From Planctomycetota bacterium (lineage in GTDB: Bacteria; Planctomycetota; Planctomycetia; Pirellulales; UBA7805), in the NCBI GenBank assembly GCA_003389215.1, contig QQVP01000135.1:1-64000 (forward strand): a stretch of 64,000 bases of DNA, written 5' to 3'. Positions 45,882 through 55,731 of this stretch are shown piece after piece. The notes beneath the pieces were generated by a model. The model worked only from the letters and a program-made list of their open reading frames with translations, made no database searches and was not told the DNA's origin. Position 1 is the first letter of the stretch; every line of letters starts with the position of its first letter. The translations under genes were made by a program, and so were the position numbers.

Positions 45882-46135
45882 AGCCGACTCCTGCCTGGGA
45901 TGCGATCGGAAAAAATGGCAGCGGTAGCCGCCGTCTCTCACGAGCCGAGTCGTCAGTGTACCCATCGCTGGGGGCGAATCAATCCCCGCGTCGCCAGAAG
46001 CGGGCAGGGGCGGCGGCGTGCATGAGGGCGCACACGTCGAGAGCGTGCGACGAGACAGTGCGCGAGAACTTCGCAGATCTGCACGGGTGAGGCAGCCGAC
46101 ATCGGCGTAAGCGACGGGTGTCGAAGTCACACCCG

Positions 46136-47428
46136 CTACTTGAGCAACTGCTCGAGTTGCTCCGGCAGATCGTCGGCGCGGACCCCGCGGGCCAGGACGT
46201 TGCCGTCCTGATCGACCAGAATCTGCTCGGGGATCGAATTGACGAAGTACTTCTCCGCCGCCGGATGGGGACCGTCGGCGTGGTGCAGCACGGTCCACGG
46301 CATCCCCTTGGTGGCCATAAAGCGGGCCAGCTCACTCTGATTCTCATCGAGGCTGATCCCGACCACCTCGAACCCGCGCTCGCGATACTCATCGTAGACT
46401 TCGCGGAGTCGCGGCATTTCCTCCAGGCAGGCGTGGCACCAGGTGGCCCAGAAGTTGACCAGCACGACCTTGCCGCGATACGCCTGCCAATCGAAGTCAG
46501 TGCCCTGGTAGGTTTTCCCGCTCAATTCCATCGGTTGGCCGATCATCTCGAAGGAGCGTGCCGAACCTTCGAAGTACTCGATGTACGACGCGAATTCGCT
46601 GGCGCCCGTGGCGGCCAGAATGTCGGCCGCCTTGCGATAGGCGGTGGCCTTCAGTTCGGCGTTGGACGTCTCCTCGATCTCCTGCAGCGTTAGTTGCAGC
46701 ATCGTCAGGTACTTTTCCTTCAACGTTTCCAGGTCGGCGTTGCCGGCCCGTTCGGCGATCTCGTTGAAGATGGCCGACTGCTCTTCGGCCGCGACGAGCG
46801 GAATACGGATCACGCGGGCCTGGATGCGAAGCTGATCGATCACGTCGGCCAGCTTGCTTTCCTCCATGGCTGAGAAGATGTCGGCGAACTCGGCCATGGC
46901 CTGCGAGGCCAACTCCCGTTCGTCGATGCCGCGCAACTGCTCGACGGTAAACATGAAGCGATCGACGTGTTCCATCGCCGCCACGGGGCTCTGCTTGCCC
47001 GCCTCACGGACGACTTCAAGCAGCTCGGCCACCGTCTCGCGCCGCTGCTCCTCGTCGGCCAAGACGATCGTCGCCAGGCGAATGTCGAGGGCCTCCAAGG
47101 CCGCCCGCTGGTGGAGGGTCGAGGTGGGATCCGGGTGCAGCTCCATGATCTTTGCCGCGGCCGCCGCGATGGCTTTGGGAAGCTGTTCGTAATGACGTTC
47201 CGCGTCGGGGTTTGTGCGCGGTTCGTATTGCTTCAGGTTCTCGATGAACTCAAACAGGGCCTCGGCATCGCCGTCCGGCAGGGCATAGCGATCGGCCGAT
47301 CGGCTGTCGACCGGCGTGGTCAGCAGCGGGGGCGACTTGCCGTCGGCGGACGAGTCGCTGCAACTGACCAGGACCACGGCGAACGTCGCCAGGAGCAGAC
47401 ACGAGGCAATCAACATAACGCGAGGCAT
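46136..47428 (-). CDS. TlpA-like thioredoxin-domain lipoprotein
   Basis: 430 residues from ATG 47428, with AAGGAAA upstream. The signal sequence has a lipobox-like VVLVSC. About 270 residues of mostly helical, charged sequence with repeated Ala and Glu follow, then a C-terminal AhpC/TSA-Redoxin domain with WATWCHACLEEMPRL (active-site Cys-His-Ala-Cys), FEVVGISLDEN and the cis-Pro SIPEQILVD. It probably reduces disulphides or delivers reductant outside the cytoplasmic membrane, e.g. in cytochrome maturation. The helical region may bind a partner. Confidence 0.88.
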   Translation of the reverse strand: MPRVMLIASCLLLATFAVVLVSCSDSSADGKSPPLLTTPVDSRSADRYALPDGDAEALFEFIENLKQYEPRTNPDAERHYEQLPKAIAAAAAKIMELHPDPTSTLHQRAALEALDIRLATIVLADEEQRRETVAELLEVVREAGKQSPVAAMEHVDRFMFTVEQLRGIDERELASQAMAEFADIFSAMEESKLADVIDQLRIQARVIRIPLVAAEEQSAIFNEIAERAGNADLETLKEKYLTMLQLTLQEIEETSNAELKATAYRKAADILAATGASEFASYIEYFEGSARSFEMIGQPMELSGKTYQGTDFDWQAYRGKVVLVNFWATWCHACLEEMPRLREVYDEYRERGFEVVGISLDENQSELARFMATKGMPWTVLHHADGPHPAAEKYFVNSIPEQILVDQDGNVLARGVRADDLPEQLEQLLK

Positions 47429-47828
47429 GCGAGTTTCCTTGAATCGAGAATATAGGGGTCGGCCGGGTGCCCAAGAGGGGTGCCAGAGAGGGCGAAGCGT
47501 AGCCAACCAAGGCGGCGACCGCAACGGCGGACCCGCCATGATGGCGTGCTGGCACGCTTCTCTCTGTAGGCTTTACGGAGCGAAGGACGCTTTGGTTCCG
47601 GACGAAACCGAACAAGAAGGCCTAAATTCCCCGCCATCGAGGGAATTGTGTGGGGTTTCTCACATCCACGGCACCCGCCTGACGGCTGCTGCCGCGAACG
47701 GGGACGCGGATGCTGTCGCGCCCGCCAGGCGGCCGCTTTCCTACAATAGGCGAGGCGGGCGAGCAGACCACGGCCGCAGCGGTCGATTCCACCCCCGGTT
47801 GGTCTCCCGAGATGACGGTCTCCAGCAT
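47429..47828. other. Divergent intergenic region, 400 bp
   Basis: Lies between the TlpA-like gene (minus) and the HD-domain gene (plus). A TACAAT hexamer at 47742-47747 is followed by the HD gene start 82 bp on. The remainder is not protein-like in any frame and contains no clear hairpin or RNA gene. Confidence 0.5.
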
Positions 47829-48527
47829 ATGAATGAGAAGCAACGCAGGCAGATCGTATGGGAAGCGGCCCGCCTGCTGCATACCCATCAGGAGGAGGAC
47901 GTCGAGCGGGCGAAGATGCGCGTTGCCCGGCAGATCTGTCACGGTCCGCTCCGTCGTGGCGAGCTGCCCACGAATCGCGAAATTCGCGAGGAGCTGCAGC
48001 GGATGCTCGTCGCAGACGACGAGTCACCTCACCCGGCGGCGACCGTTGCGGCGACCGATCTGGATCGCTATCACTACTTCGCGATCCTGCTACGGCCGCT
48101 GGAAGAAGTCAAACAGGATCCGGCCCGCCACCCCGAGGGCGATGTCCTGTATCACAGCCTGCAGGTCTTCGAGCTGGCTCGCGACCGCCTGCCCTACGAC
48201 GAAGAGTTTCTGTTGGCGGCCTTGCTGCACGACGTGGGCAAAGCGATTGATCGTCGCAACCACGTGGCGGCGGGACTGCAGGCGCTCGTGGGGTTCATCT
48301 CGCCCCGGACGGCGTGGTTGATCGAACATCACTCGGAGGCGAATCAGTTGCGGCAGGGCACGATTGGGGCGCGGCTGCGGCGCCGACTCGAGGCCGATGA
48401 GAATTTTGACGAGTTGATGTTGCTTTCCGAATGCGACCGCGAGGGTCGCTGTCAGGGCGTCAACGTTCCCGAGGTGGAGGAGGCCCTCGAGTACATTCGA
48501 GGACTGGCCGATGAGCATGGCGAGTAA
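47829..48527 (+). CDS. HD-domain phosphohydrolase-like protein
   Basis: 232 residues from ATG 47829. The frame remains open upstream to 47316 but without protein-like sequence. The HD signature is present: LYHSLQVFELARD (first His), LLAALLHDVGKAIDRRNH (HD and Asp) and HHSEANQLRQG. A helical N-terminal half has ERAKMRVARQICHGPLRRG. HD proteins hydrolyse phosphate esters such as (p)ppGpp, dNTPs or cyclic nucleotides, but the substrate is unknown here. The GNAT gene overlaps its 3' end by 17 bp. Confidence 0.85.
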   Translation: MNEKQRRQIVWEAARLLHTHQEEDVERAKMRVARQICHGPLRRGELPTNREIREELQRMLVADDESPHPAATVAATDLDRYHYFAILLRPLEEVKQDPARHPEGDVLYHSLQVFELARDRLPYDEEFLLAALLHDVGKAIDRRNHVAAGLQALVGFISPRTAWLIEHHSEANQLRQGTIGARLRRRLEADENFDELMLLSECDREGRCQGVNVPEVEEALEYIRGLADEHGE

Positions 48528-49050
48528 ACCGGCGGGGCCCATCGTCCTCCAGCTGACCCGCGTCATGACCGCGCCGCCTGAGGCGATCGCGGTTGTCGGT
48601 TTTCGTGTGCGGACGTTTTGCGACGAGCGGGACGTCGATCTGTGGCTCGACATCCGGCGTCGCGCCTTTGCCAAAGAGCGAGTCGGCGTTCGTGGCTGGA
48701 CGCGCGACGACTTTCGCCAGGAGTTCTTCGACAAGCCGTGGTGGGACCCCGAGCGGCTCTGGTTCGTCGAACCGGTCGTGCCGGAAGGCGAAGTTGCGTC
48801 CGCCGTGGCGACCGTTGCCTTGGCCGCCCGTGGCGATTCGACCGAAGCGCAGCCGGTCGTGCATTGGCTCGCGGTGTTGCCCGGCTATCGCCGTCGCGGC
48901 CTGGGCCGGCTGCTGATGAACACGCTCGAGAGGTACTGCTGGGAGCACGGTTTTCCGCGCGTTGCCTTGGAAACGCACCGCGATTGGGACCGCGCGGTCC
49001 AGTTCTACCAGGCGCTCGGCTATCGCGCCGGCGAAGCGGGAGACGTGTGA
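48511..49050 (+). CDS. GNAT-family N-acetyltransferase
   Basis: 179 residues (ATG 48511, another in-frame ATG at 48517), overlapping the HD gene by 17 bp and so translationally coupled. The acetyl-CoA-binding motif is VLPGYRRRGLGRLLMNTL (R-x-x-G-x-G core), followed by AVQFYQALGYRA. The N-terminal part (VRTFCDERDVDLWLDIRRRA) fits the MddA/RimI-like pattern. The acceptor is unknown. Confidence 0.88.
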   Translation: MSMASKPAGPIVLQLTRVMTAPPEAIAVVGFRVRTFCDERDVDLWLDIRRRAFAKERVGVRGWTRDDFRQEFFDKPWWDPERLWFVEPVVPEGEVASAVATVALAARGDSTEAQPVVHWLAVLPGYRRRGLGRLLMNTLERYCWEHGFPRVALETHRDWDRAVQFYQALGYRAGEAGDV

Positions 49051-49098
49051 GGCGAGATCGGTTCCTCCGGCAGCCGCGACCGGTTGGCGAAAATCGCG

Positions 49099-49728
49099 CT
49101 AGCGATCGATAACGACCCGGCCGCCTTCGATCCGGACTTTGCCCGCCGCGTAGAGTTGGAGCACCTCGGGATACGCCTCGCATTCGACGGCAAAGACCCG
49201 GCGGGCGAGCGTCTCCGGGTTGTCGTCCGCCAGCACCGGCACCTCGCGCTGTAGGACGATCGGTCCGTGGTCGTACTCGTTGTCGACGAAGTGAATCGTG
49301 CAGCCGGAGACCTTTTCGCCCGCATCGAGCACCGCCTGATGCACGCGGAGGCCGTAGTAGCCCTCGCCGCAGAACTTGGGGATGAGCGAGGGGTGGATGT
49401 TGAGCACGCGGTCGGCAAAGTCGTCGGGAATTCGCACCAGCTTGAGAAAGCCGCCCATCACGACACAATCGACGTCGGCCGTGCGGCAGGGATCGAAGAT
49501 CGCCGCCGAAAATTCTTCGAGCGTGGCGAACGAGCGCCGCTCGGCGACGACGGTAGGAATGCCCGCCGCCTTCGCAAATTCGAGTCCGCCGGCAGCCGCG
49601 TTGCTCGACACGACGACAGCAATCTCGGCGGACAGCACGCCGGCGGCAATCTTCTCCAGCAGGTTCTTGAGCGTCGTCCCGCCGCCGGAAATCAACACCG
49701 CGATTCGCAACGGGTCGTTCCTGCTCAT
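49099..49728 (-). CDS. purN: Phosphoribosylglycinamide formyltransferase
   Basis: 209 residues from ATG 49728. Formyltransferase fold with [16 protein letters not shown] (phosphate-binding loop, GNGSNLQ in E. coli), [23 protein letters not shown] (catalytic Asn and His) and [11 protein letters not shown] (catalytic Asp). It uses 10-formyl-THF to make FGAR in step 3 of purine synthesis. The loop GGGTT and the FLKL segment differ from E. coli but the key residues are present. Its start overlaps the ileS stop (ATGA). Confidence 0.92.
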   Translation of the reverse strand: MSRNDPLRIAVLISGGGTTLKNLLEKIAAGVLSAEIAVVVSSNAAAGGLEFAKAAGIPTVVAERRSFATLEEFSAAIFDPCRTADVDCVVMGGFLKLVRIPDDFADRVLNIHPSLIPKFCGEGYYGLRVHQAVLDAGEKVSGCTIHFVDNEYDHGPIVLQREVPVLADDNPETLARRVFAVECEAYPEVLQLYAAGKVRIEGGRVVIDR

Positions 49729-52700
49729 GATGCCGCCCGGCGAACATAGACCCGCACGCGCTCCGACCCGACCGAGATCTCGATCGGCTCGACGCCCTCG
49801 AGCGGCCCCAGCTTGAGTTCGACGGCGAGCGTTTCCTGAGTGATGTACGCGAGAAAGGTGTCGACCGCCGCGCGAATCTCGGCTGCGTTGGTCTCGATGC
49901 CGACTTCGATGCGGTCGGTAAACTCGCAGCCCATCTCCTTGCGCTGATCTTGAATCACGCGGACCAAGTCGCGGGCGATCCCCTCGGCCAACAGCTCGGG
50001 CGTCAGCTCGGTGTCCAGTACGACGACACACTGCTGACCCTGGGCCGCCGACCAGCCCTCTTTGGCCTGTAAGCGAACCTGGATGTCCTCGTCGCTGAGC
50101 TCGACCGTCTCGTCGCCCAGGGCCAGCTCGACCTTGCCGTCGCGCTTCAGCTGAGCGAGCAACGTGGCCCCGTCGGCCTCGCCCAGGGCCTTCTTCACCG
50201 CGGGCATCTGCTTGCCCACCCGCGGACCGAGTCGCTTGAAGTCGGGCTGAACCTGGTAGTCGATGTACTTTTCCGGCTCGCTGGTGAACTCGAGCGACTT
50301 GACGTTCAGCTCTTCGCAGATCAGCGCGCCGTGCGATTCGAGCCAGTCGCGGTGTTCGTCGCTGGCCAGCACGATCTCGACCTTCGCCAGGGGTTGGCGG
50401 ACCTTCAGCTTGGCGTTCATGCGGGCCGCCCGACCGAGCGAGGAGATTTCGCGACCGAGCGACATCCCTTGGCTGAGCTGCTCGTCAAGCAGCTCGGCAT
50501 TCGGCTTTGGATAGTCGCACAGATGGACGCTCTCCCGCGCCCGCTCGGCAAAGATGCCGGCGGCCAGGTTCTGCCACAACTCTTCGGCCAGGAAGGGCAC
50601 GAACGGGGCGATCAGCTTGCTCAGCGTGGTCAGGCACTCGTAGGTCGTCCAATAGGCGTCCAGTTTTTCCGGGGCGGTCTTGTCATTGGCCCAGAACCGA
50701 GGTCGAGCCCGTCGCAGATACCAATTGCTCAGCGAGTCGACGCAGTCGGTGATCGCCGTGCAGGCGGCAAAGTTGTCGTAGCGGTCCATGCACTCGATGA
50801 CCACGCCGGCCGTTCGTTGCAGCTCACTGAGGATCCAACGGTCCAACTCCGACCGCTGGGCCACGGTCCGGTAGCCGGCCGCCGTAGACAGGGTCGCCGA
50901 GTCGAGCTGGTCGACCTGACCGGCGATCAACTCGCTCGGATCGAAACCGTCGATGTTGGCGTAGATGACGAAGAAGCTGTAGACGTTCCACAGCCGCAGC
51001 AGAAACTCGGGAATGCTCTCCTTGATCGCCTGCTCGCTGTAGATGATCGACGACCAGGGCGGCTGCTTGGCGAAGAAGTACCATCGCAAGGCGTCGGCGC
51101 CGTGCAGATCGAAGATTTCGCCCGGCTCGCGATAGTTGCGCTTGCTCTTCGCCATCTTCGTGCCGTCTTCGCCCAGCATCAAACCCAGCACGATGCAATT
51201 GCGATACGGATGGGGCAGCGCGGGCGGCGCAGCGGCCTGGCCGCCACTTTGACTGTCGGACGCTCCCTGCTTGTCGAAGAGCAGCGTGCTGATGGCCAAC
51301 AGGCTGTAAAACCAGCCGCGGGTCTGGTCGAGCGCCTCGCTGATGAAGTCGGCCGGGAACTGCGAGCCGAAGTCGGACTCGCCCGTGTGCGGATATCCCC
51401 ACTGCGCAAAGGGCATCGCCCCGGAATCGAACCAGCAGTCGATCACTTCCGGCACGCGGCGCATCCGCGCCCCGGCGGCAAACGGCGAGTCGTAGGTGAT
51501 CTCGTCGATGTACGGCTTGTGAACCTTGAGATCCTCGGGCAACTCGGGTCGGGCCTGCTTGGCCGACTCCCAGGCCTGCACGCCGTCGACACCCGGCTTG
51601 GCGAGCAACTCCTCGTAGCTGGCGATCGCCTCCTTCCGACCGGTCTCTTCGCAGACCCAGATCGGCAGCGGCGTTCCCCAAAAACGTTCTCGCGACAACG
51701 CCCAGTCGACGTTCGTCTCCAGGAAATTGCCGAACCGTCCGTCGCGAATGTGGTCGGGCAACCAATTGATCTGCCGGTTGTTTTCCAGCATCTGCTCTTT
51801 GAAGGCGGTCGTGCGGATAAACCAGCTCTCGCGCGGATACTGAATCAGCGGATCCTCGTCCGCCCGCCAGCAGAAGGGATAGTCGTGCAGGTACTGTTCC
51901 AGATGATAGAGCAGACCGCGATCGCGAAGATTGCGCGTAATGTCTTTGTCGGCCTCTTTGACCCAGCGACCTTGATAGTCGAGGGCCTCGGCGGTGAAGG
52001 TGCCGTCGGAGGCGACGGCGTTGATCAACTGCGGGCCCTCGCCTTCGACAAAGCGGGCCTGTTCGGCGACGAGTACGTCGTAGTCGACCTCGCCGAACGC
52101 GGGGGCCTGGTGAACCACGCCCGTGCCGCTCTCGGTGGTAACAAAGTCGGCCGCCACGACACGCCAGGCGACGCGCTCGGAGCCGCCGCCTGTCAGGCGA
52201 CCGGTCTTCTCGCCGTCGGCCGCGTAGTAGTAGTCGAATGGCGGTCGATAACGACGGCCGACCAGGTCGCGACCCTTGAGGGTCGCAACGACCGGCAGCT
52301 CGCGTTTGACCTTGGTGGCGATCGACTCCACGAGCGCGGCGGCCAGGATCAGCTGCTGTCCGCTTTGTTCGTCGCGAACGACGGCATATTCAAGATCGGC
52401 GTCCACCGCCGCGAATTGATTGCTGGGCAAGGTCCAGGGCGTCGTCGTCCAGACCAGCAGGGCCGTGTCCGGCTCGTCGACCAGCGGAAAACGCACATAG
52501 ACACTCGGGTCGGCAACCTCGCGATAACCTTGACCGACCTCGCCCGAGCTGAGCGCCGTGCCGCCCTGGGCCCACCACCAGACGATCTTGTGACCTTGGT
52601 ACAACAGGTCGCGCTCGAAGAACGACTTGAGCGCCCACCAGACACTCTCGACGTAACTCTGGTGGTAGGTGACGTAGGCCTCGTCCAGGTCGATCCAGAA

Positions 52701-53117
52701 GCCGAGCCGCTCGGTGACCTGCTGCCATTGCTGCATATAGCGCCAGACGCTTTCCTGGCACTTGTGGATGAACGGCTCGACGCCGTACTCCTCGATTTCT
52801 TCCTTCGAGTGGATGCCGAGTTCCTTGCAGACCTCGACCTCGACCGGCAGCCCGTGGGTGTCCCAGCCCGCCTTGCGTTCGCACAGGTAGCCGCGCATCG
52901 TGCGATAGCGGGGAAAGAGATCCTTGATCGCCCGCGTCAGGCAGTGGCCGGGATGCGGCATGCCGTTGGCCGTCGGGGGACCTTCGTAGAAGACGAACTT
53001 CTCGCAGCCGGCCCGGGCCGCGAGCGACTTGTGATAGATCTTCCGCTCCCGCCAGAACTCCCCGATGCGGCTCTCCAGTTCTGGAAAACTGACCGAACCT
53101 TGGACCTGCTTGAACAT
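49725..53117 (-). CDS. ileS: Isoleucyl-tRNA synthetase, eukaryote-like (type II) form
   Basis: 1,130 residues from ATG 53117. The HIGH motif is HPGH (55-58, in [16 protein letters not shown]), and the KMSKS motif is KMAKS (654-658). The length and the sequence around them ([19 protein letters not shown]) match the type II IleRS group, including those associated with mupirocin tolerance, rather than the 940-residue type I. An editing domain ([13 protein letters not shown]) and anticodon-binding region ([18 protein letters not shown]-like) are visible. purN is translationally coupled downstream. A shadow frame antisense to it is not a gene. Confidence 0.95.
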   Translation of the reverse strand: MFKQVQGSVSFPELESRIGEFWRERKIYHKSLAARAGCEKFVFYEGPPTANGMPHPGHCLTRAIKDLFPRYRTMRGYLCERKAGWDTHGLPVEVEVCKELGIHSKEEIEEYGVEPFIHKCQESVWRYMQQWQQVTERLGFWIDLDEAYVTYHQSYVESVWWALKSFFERDLLYQGHKIVWWWAQGGTALSSGEVGQGYREVADPSVYVRFPLVDEPDTALLVWTTTPWTLPSNQFAAVDADLEYAVVRDEQSGQQLILAAALVESIATKVKRELPVVATLKGRDLVGRRYRPPFDYYYAADGEKTGRLTGGGSERVAWRVVAADFVTTESGTGVVHQAPAFGEVDYDVLVAEQARFVEGEGPQLINAVASDGTFTAEALDYQGRWVKEADKDITRNLRDRGLLYHLEQYLHDYPFCWRADEDPLIQYPRESWFIRTTAFKEQMLENNRQINWLPDHIRDGRFGNFLETNVDWALSRERFWGTPLPIWVCEETGRKEAIASYEELLAKPGVDGVQAWESAKQARPELPEDLKVHKPYIDEITYDSPFAAGARMRRVPEVIDCWFDSGAMPFAQWGYPHTGESDFGSQFPADFISEALDQTRGWFYSLLAISTLLFDKQGASDSQSGGQAAAPPALPHPYRNCIVLGLMLGEDGTKMAKSKRNYREPGEIFDLHGADALRWYFFAKQPPWSSIIYSEQAIKESIPEFLLRLWNVYSFFVIYANIDGFDPSELIAGQVDQLDSATLSTAAGYRTVAQRSELDRWILSELQRTAGVVIECMDRYDNFAACTAITDCVDSLSNWYLRRARPRFWANDKTAPEKLDAYWTTYECLTTLSKLIAPFVPFLAEELWQNLAAGIFAERARESVHLCDYPKPNAELLDEQLSQGMSLGREISSLGRAARMNAKLKVRQPLAKVEIVLASDEHRDWLESHGALICEELNVKSLEFTSEPEKYIDYQVQPDFKRLGPRVGKQMPAVKKALGEADGATLLAQLKRDGKVELALGDETVELSDEDIQVRLQAKEGWSAAQGQQCVVVLDTELTPELLAEGIARDLVRVIQDQRKEMGCEFTDRIEVGIETNAAEIRAAVDTFLAYITQETLAVELKLGPLEGVEPIEISVGSERVRVYVRRAAS

Positions 53118-53331
53118 GGAAGAAGGGGGTAGGCGGCCGCGGCGGGGGTGAAATTCGGGACTCGAATACCGAACCCGAAAGTAGAACACGCCACCCCGCT
53201 TTTTTCAATCGGGTGCGTGGCCATGGCGATGCCACGAAGCGTGTACGAGAGCCGTCGGGGCCCGAGCCGGAGCGGGGCAATACGCAGCCACCAGAGCGGC
53301 GTCTGCTTCCCGAATTGCCGCGGTCGGTGGA

Positions 53332-53865
53332 CTACCGTTGCCGGGCGCCCGGCTGAATCGGCCCGAAGAAGTAGCCACCGGTACTCCGCTCGAACTGCAT
53401 CCGTCCCACCTGATGTCCCGTGATCGTGCCGGGATAGTTGATCGGTCGACCTTGGCCCGTGGGCCGAATGCTCTGGGCGGCGCCGGTCAAGGGGTCGGCC
53501 AGCGGCAGCGTGAAGGGACTGGGAAAGAACTGCTGCTGCTGTTGTTGAATCTGCTGCTGACGCTGCAGATGCTGCAACTCGCCCTGCTGCTGTAGATCGA
53601 ATTGCCGTTGTTGACGCTGCTGTTGCTGAAACTGCTGGTATTGTCGCTGGGTTTCGTTTTGCAGTTCCACCTGCGGCCGCACCAGGGTTTGGAAATTCAG
53701 GCCAGGGCCGGCGCCCGAGCGCAACAAGTTGAGGTAGGGGCTGACCGAGGGCGTCCGCACAAACTGATTGCCAGGTGCACGTGGGTCCTGGTATTGGGCT
53801 TCCGCCGTGGTGCCCACGAAGAGGAACAACGTACCTGCGGTAAGAACCAGAAATGAGTAACGCAT
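53332..53865 (-). CDS. Secreted glutamine-rich protein
   Basis: 177 residues after a strong CAGGAGG ribosome-binding site, ATG 53865. Signal peptide (LVLTAGTLFLFVGTTAEA), then a Gln-rich region (about 70-118) with long runs of Q broken by R, L and F, then a Pro/Gly-rich end (TGGYFFGPI). Low complexity prevents family assignment. Similar secreted Gln-rich proteins occur in planctomycetes. Confidence 0.7.
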   Translation of the reverse strand: MRYSFLVLTAGTLFLFVGTTAEAQYQDPRAPGNQFVRTPSVSPYLNLLRSGAGPGLNFQTLVRPQVELQNETQRQYQQFQQQQRQQRQFDLQQQGELQHLQRQQQIQQQQQQFFPSPFTLPLADPLTGAAQSIRPTGQGRPINYPGTITGHQVGRMQFERSTGGYFFGPIQPGARQR

Positions 53866-53964
53866 GAGTCCCTAGCCTCCTGTTGCGCGGTCACTTAACT
53901 CGCTTCCCTATTCCTATTATTGGCCATTCGCCGCAGGCAGGTCAACATTTTGCCGAGCCGCAAT

Positions 53965-54125
53965 TAGAGCGCGTTTGGTTTATCTCTAGCGTCTTGGCTA
54001 GCTGCGGCGGTGCTTGGCTACGTCGAGGGTGCATCGACGAATCTACCAATTCGTCTGCTTCGATCTCCTTGCCAAACTTGCCTCGCCGGCGCCAACGACG
54101 CTACCCCTATCCTAAACACGCTCTA
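53965..54125 (+). mobile_element. MITE-like palindromic element, copy 3
   Basis: 161 bp with both TA-GAGCG-type ends intact (53965-53966 and 54124-54125). It is in the same orientation as copy 1, with the same central GACGAAT...ATTCGTC. Its two 35-bp ends are imperfect inverted repeats (both begin TAGAGCG and share TAGCGTC further in). Read on the minus strand, its first TAG is the stop codon of the export lipoprotein gene. Confidence 0.85.
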
Positions 54126-55205
54126 GAACGTGTTGTTGTTGTTTCGCGTACGGAACGAGATGCTCAACGTTCGAATCGCACTGGACGCCAGCGAGATGAA
54201 GGTCGCCGTGCGTTCCAGCGGCGAAATCACACGGAACATGAAGGTGTCGAGTGCCGTGAGTTTATTGCCCGAGATGTAGATGCGATCGCCGGGCAGAATC
54301 TGGTAATTCGTGGCGTTGGAACCGCGGGCCGTGATGGCGTGCCAATCGATCGGCAAACGGGTCTCGAAGCCGGCCTTGTCGGGACTGCGGCGAGCGATCC
54401 ACATGTTCTCGCTCGAAAACGGCGCGAGCCCGCCGGTGTTGCTCAGCGCGTCCAGAACCGTTTCATTCCCGGTGATGGGAATGCGCAGCACCTGGTCGCC
54501 GCTTTCGGCGCTGGCCCCGTCGGAGATGATGTAGTACACCTTGCTCTGGAACGTGCTCACGTCGACGGCGACTTCGGGCTCCGCGAGAAACTCGGAAAGG
54601 TGTTCTTCGATGGCGACCTTGGCCTCGCCAAGCGTCATGCCCGTGACGTAGACCTGGCCGTACAGTCCCAGATTCACGGTGCCGTCGGCGGCCACCTGGT
54701 GCTCGCCGGCGATCTGCTGGGTGCCTGCCGTTTGGAACAGCGAGATCGAGACCGTGGTCAGCGCCAGCTGCTTGCTCAATTGTGCCTGCACGGCCTGGGT
54801 TGCTTCTTCGATGGTCAGACCCATCACACTGACCGTGCCGTACGTCACGCCCAGGTTGAGAATGCCCGAGCCTTGGACCTGGTAGCGGCCGTCGATGGGA
54901 AAATCGGGCAGGGCCCCCGTGACGCGGATGTCGACGACGTCGAGCGGCTCCAGACGATAGGGCGGCTTGGGGACGACCTTCAGGGCATCGATCAGCAGCA
55001 CGTCCGGCGGCTCGATGCGGTAGGGCGCGTGCGTCGTCCGCAGCTCGCCGTCGGGAACTTTCGCTTCGACCGGCACCGGAGGCAGCGACGCCTCGAGGGC
55101 ACGATTCCGGTGCAATTGGTGACAGCCGGTCAGCAAGACCAGCAGGCCGAGCAGCGCGAGCGAGACGCGTCCGCGTGGCGAAAGTAGATGTTCGAAGCAG
55201 GCCAT
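54123..55205 (-). CDS. Polysaccharide export lipoprotein (Wza/OPX type)
   Basis: 360 residues from ATG 55205, with AAAGGA upstream. The lipobox is LLTGC. Poly_export/SLBB features include YRLEPLDVVDIRVTGALP, YQVQGSGILNLGVTYGTVSV, TIEEATQAVQAQLS, VAADGTVNLGLYGQVYVTGM, EVAVDVSTFQSKVYYIISDG and YQILPGDRIYISG. It would form the outer-membrane export pore for exopolysaccharide, probably serving the GT/O-antigen ligase locus although that is 17 kb away. The stop codon is supplied by element copy 3. Confidence 0.88.
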   Translation of the reverse strand: MACFEHLLSPRGRVSLALLGLLVLLTGCHQLHRNRALEASLPPVPVEAKVPDGELRTTHAPYRIEPPDVLLIDALKVVPKPPYRLEPLDVVDIRVTGALPDFPIDGRYQVQGSGILNLGVTYGTVSVMGLTIEEATQAVQAQLSKQLALTTVSISLFQTAGTQQIAGEHQVAADGTVNLGLYGQVYVTGMTLGEAKVAIEEHLSEFLAEPEVAVDVSTFQSKVYYIISDGASAESGDQVLRIPITGNETVLDALSNTGGLAPFSSENMWIARRSPDKAGFETRLPIDWHAITARGSNATNYQILPGDRIYISGNKLTALDTFMFRVISPLERTATFISLASSAIRTLSISFRTRNNNNTF

Positions 55206-55404
55206 GTCGGGGGTCCTTTGGTAAGCGGCCGGGCCACGTATGTTGGCCCAGGAGCCGCGGTCCCCCCGGCGGCGCGCGAGCATCTCCGCCGGCGGGAGAC
55301 GCTCACGGCCCCATAATCGGCATAACCGGCCGCGAACTTTGAGCGAAATCTGAAATCCTGCCACCGCTGTCAGCGACAGCACGAGCGCCCCACGGGCAAT
55401 GCGG

Positions 55405-55422
55405 CGTTAAGCTCGCTTAACG
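55405..55422. promoter_or_regulatory. 18-bp inverted repeat (8-bp arms)
   Basis: CGTTAAGC, a 2-bp spacer TC, then GCTTAACG. Arms are perfect and AT-containing within a GC-rich setting. It could be a dimeric regulator's operator or a short hairpin. It lies 200 bp upstream of the export gene's start. Confidence 0.4.
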
Positions 55423-55690
55423 TCGTGAATAAGGTCGCGCCGGCGCGCGCTAAGCAGGCTGAACATTTCGCAATTCGGCCATGCCGCAGCTGCGACTTCA
55501 GAGGGCCGCCACCAAGGCACGATATCTGCTGCCTGGAGGCGAAGTTGCGCCGATCGGCAGCCGACTTCGCGGCGAGCCGGCTCAGACGACGGAACGGAAA
55601 CTGCAAGCTCACCGGGTCAGACGACCACGGACAGCTGGCAGCGCCCGCACGCGAGCTTGGCCGGGGCCCGCAGCGTGATTTGCCATCCGC

Positions 55691-55731
55691 GGGCGTCGAA
55701 CCAGACTGGAAGGGGCGTCGAACCAGACTGG
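55691..55731 (+). repeat. 19-bp direct repeat
   Basis: GGGCGTCGAACCAGACTGG occurs at 55691-55709 and again at 55713-55731, a 22-bp period (two DNA turns). It is in the leader of the pilin-like gene, about 130-170 bp before its ATG. Confidence 0.7.

Noticed and set aside
49093-49106. ATCGC-GCTA-GCGAT hairpin between the GNAT and purN genes as a terminator
   Set aside because: Five-base stem without a T-run on either strand; too weak to call.
50331-53132. Plus-strand open frame of 933 codons antisense to ileS
   Set aside because: Complement frame of a conserved synthetase with no domain of its own, no ribosome-binding site and typical shadow composition.
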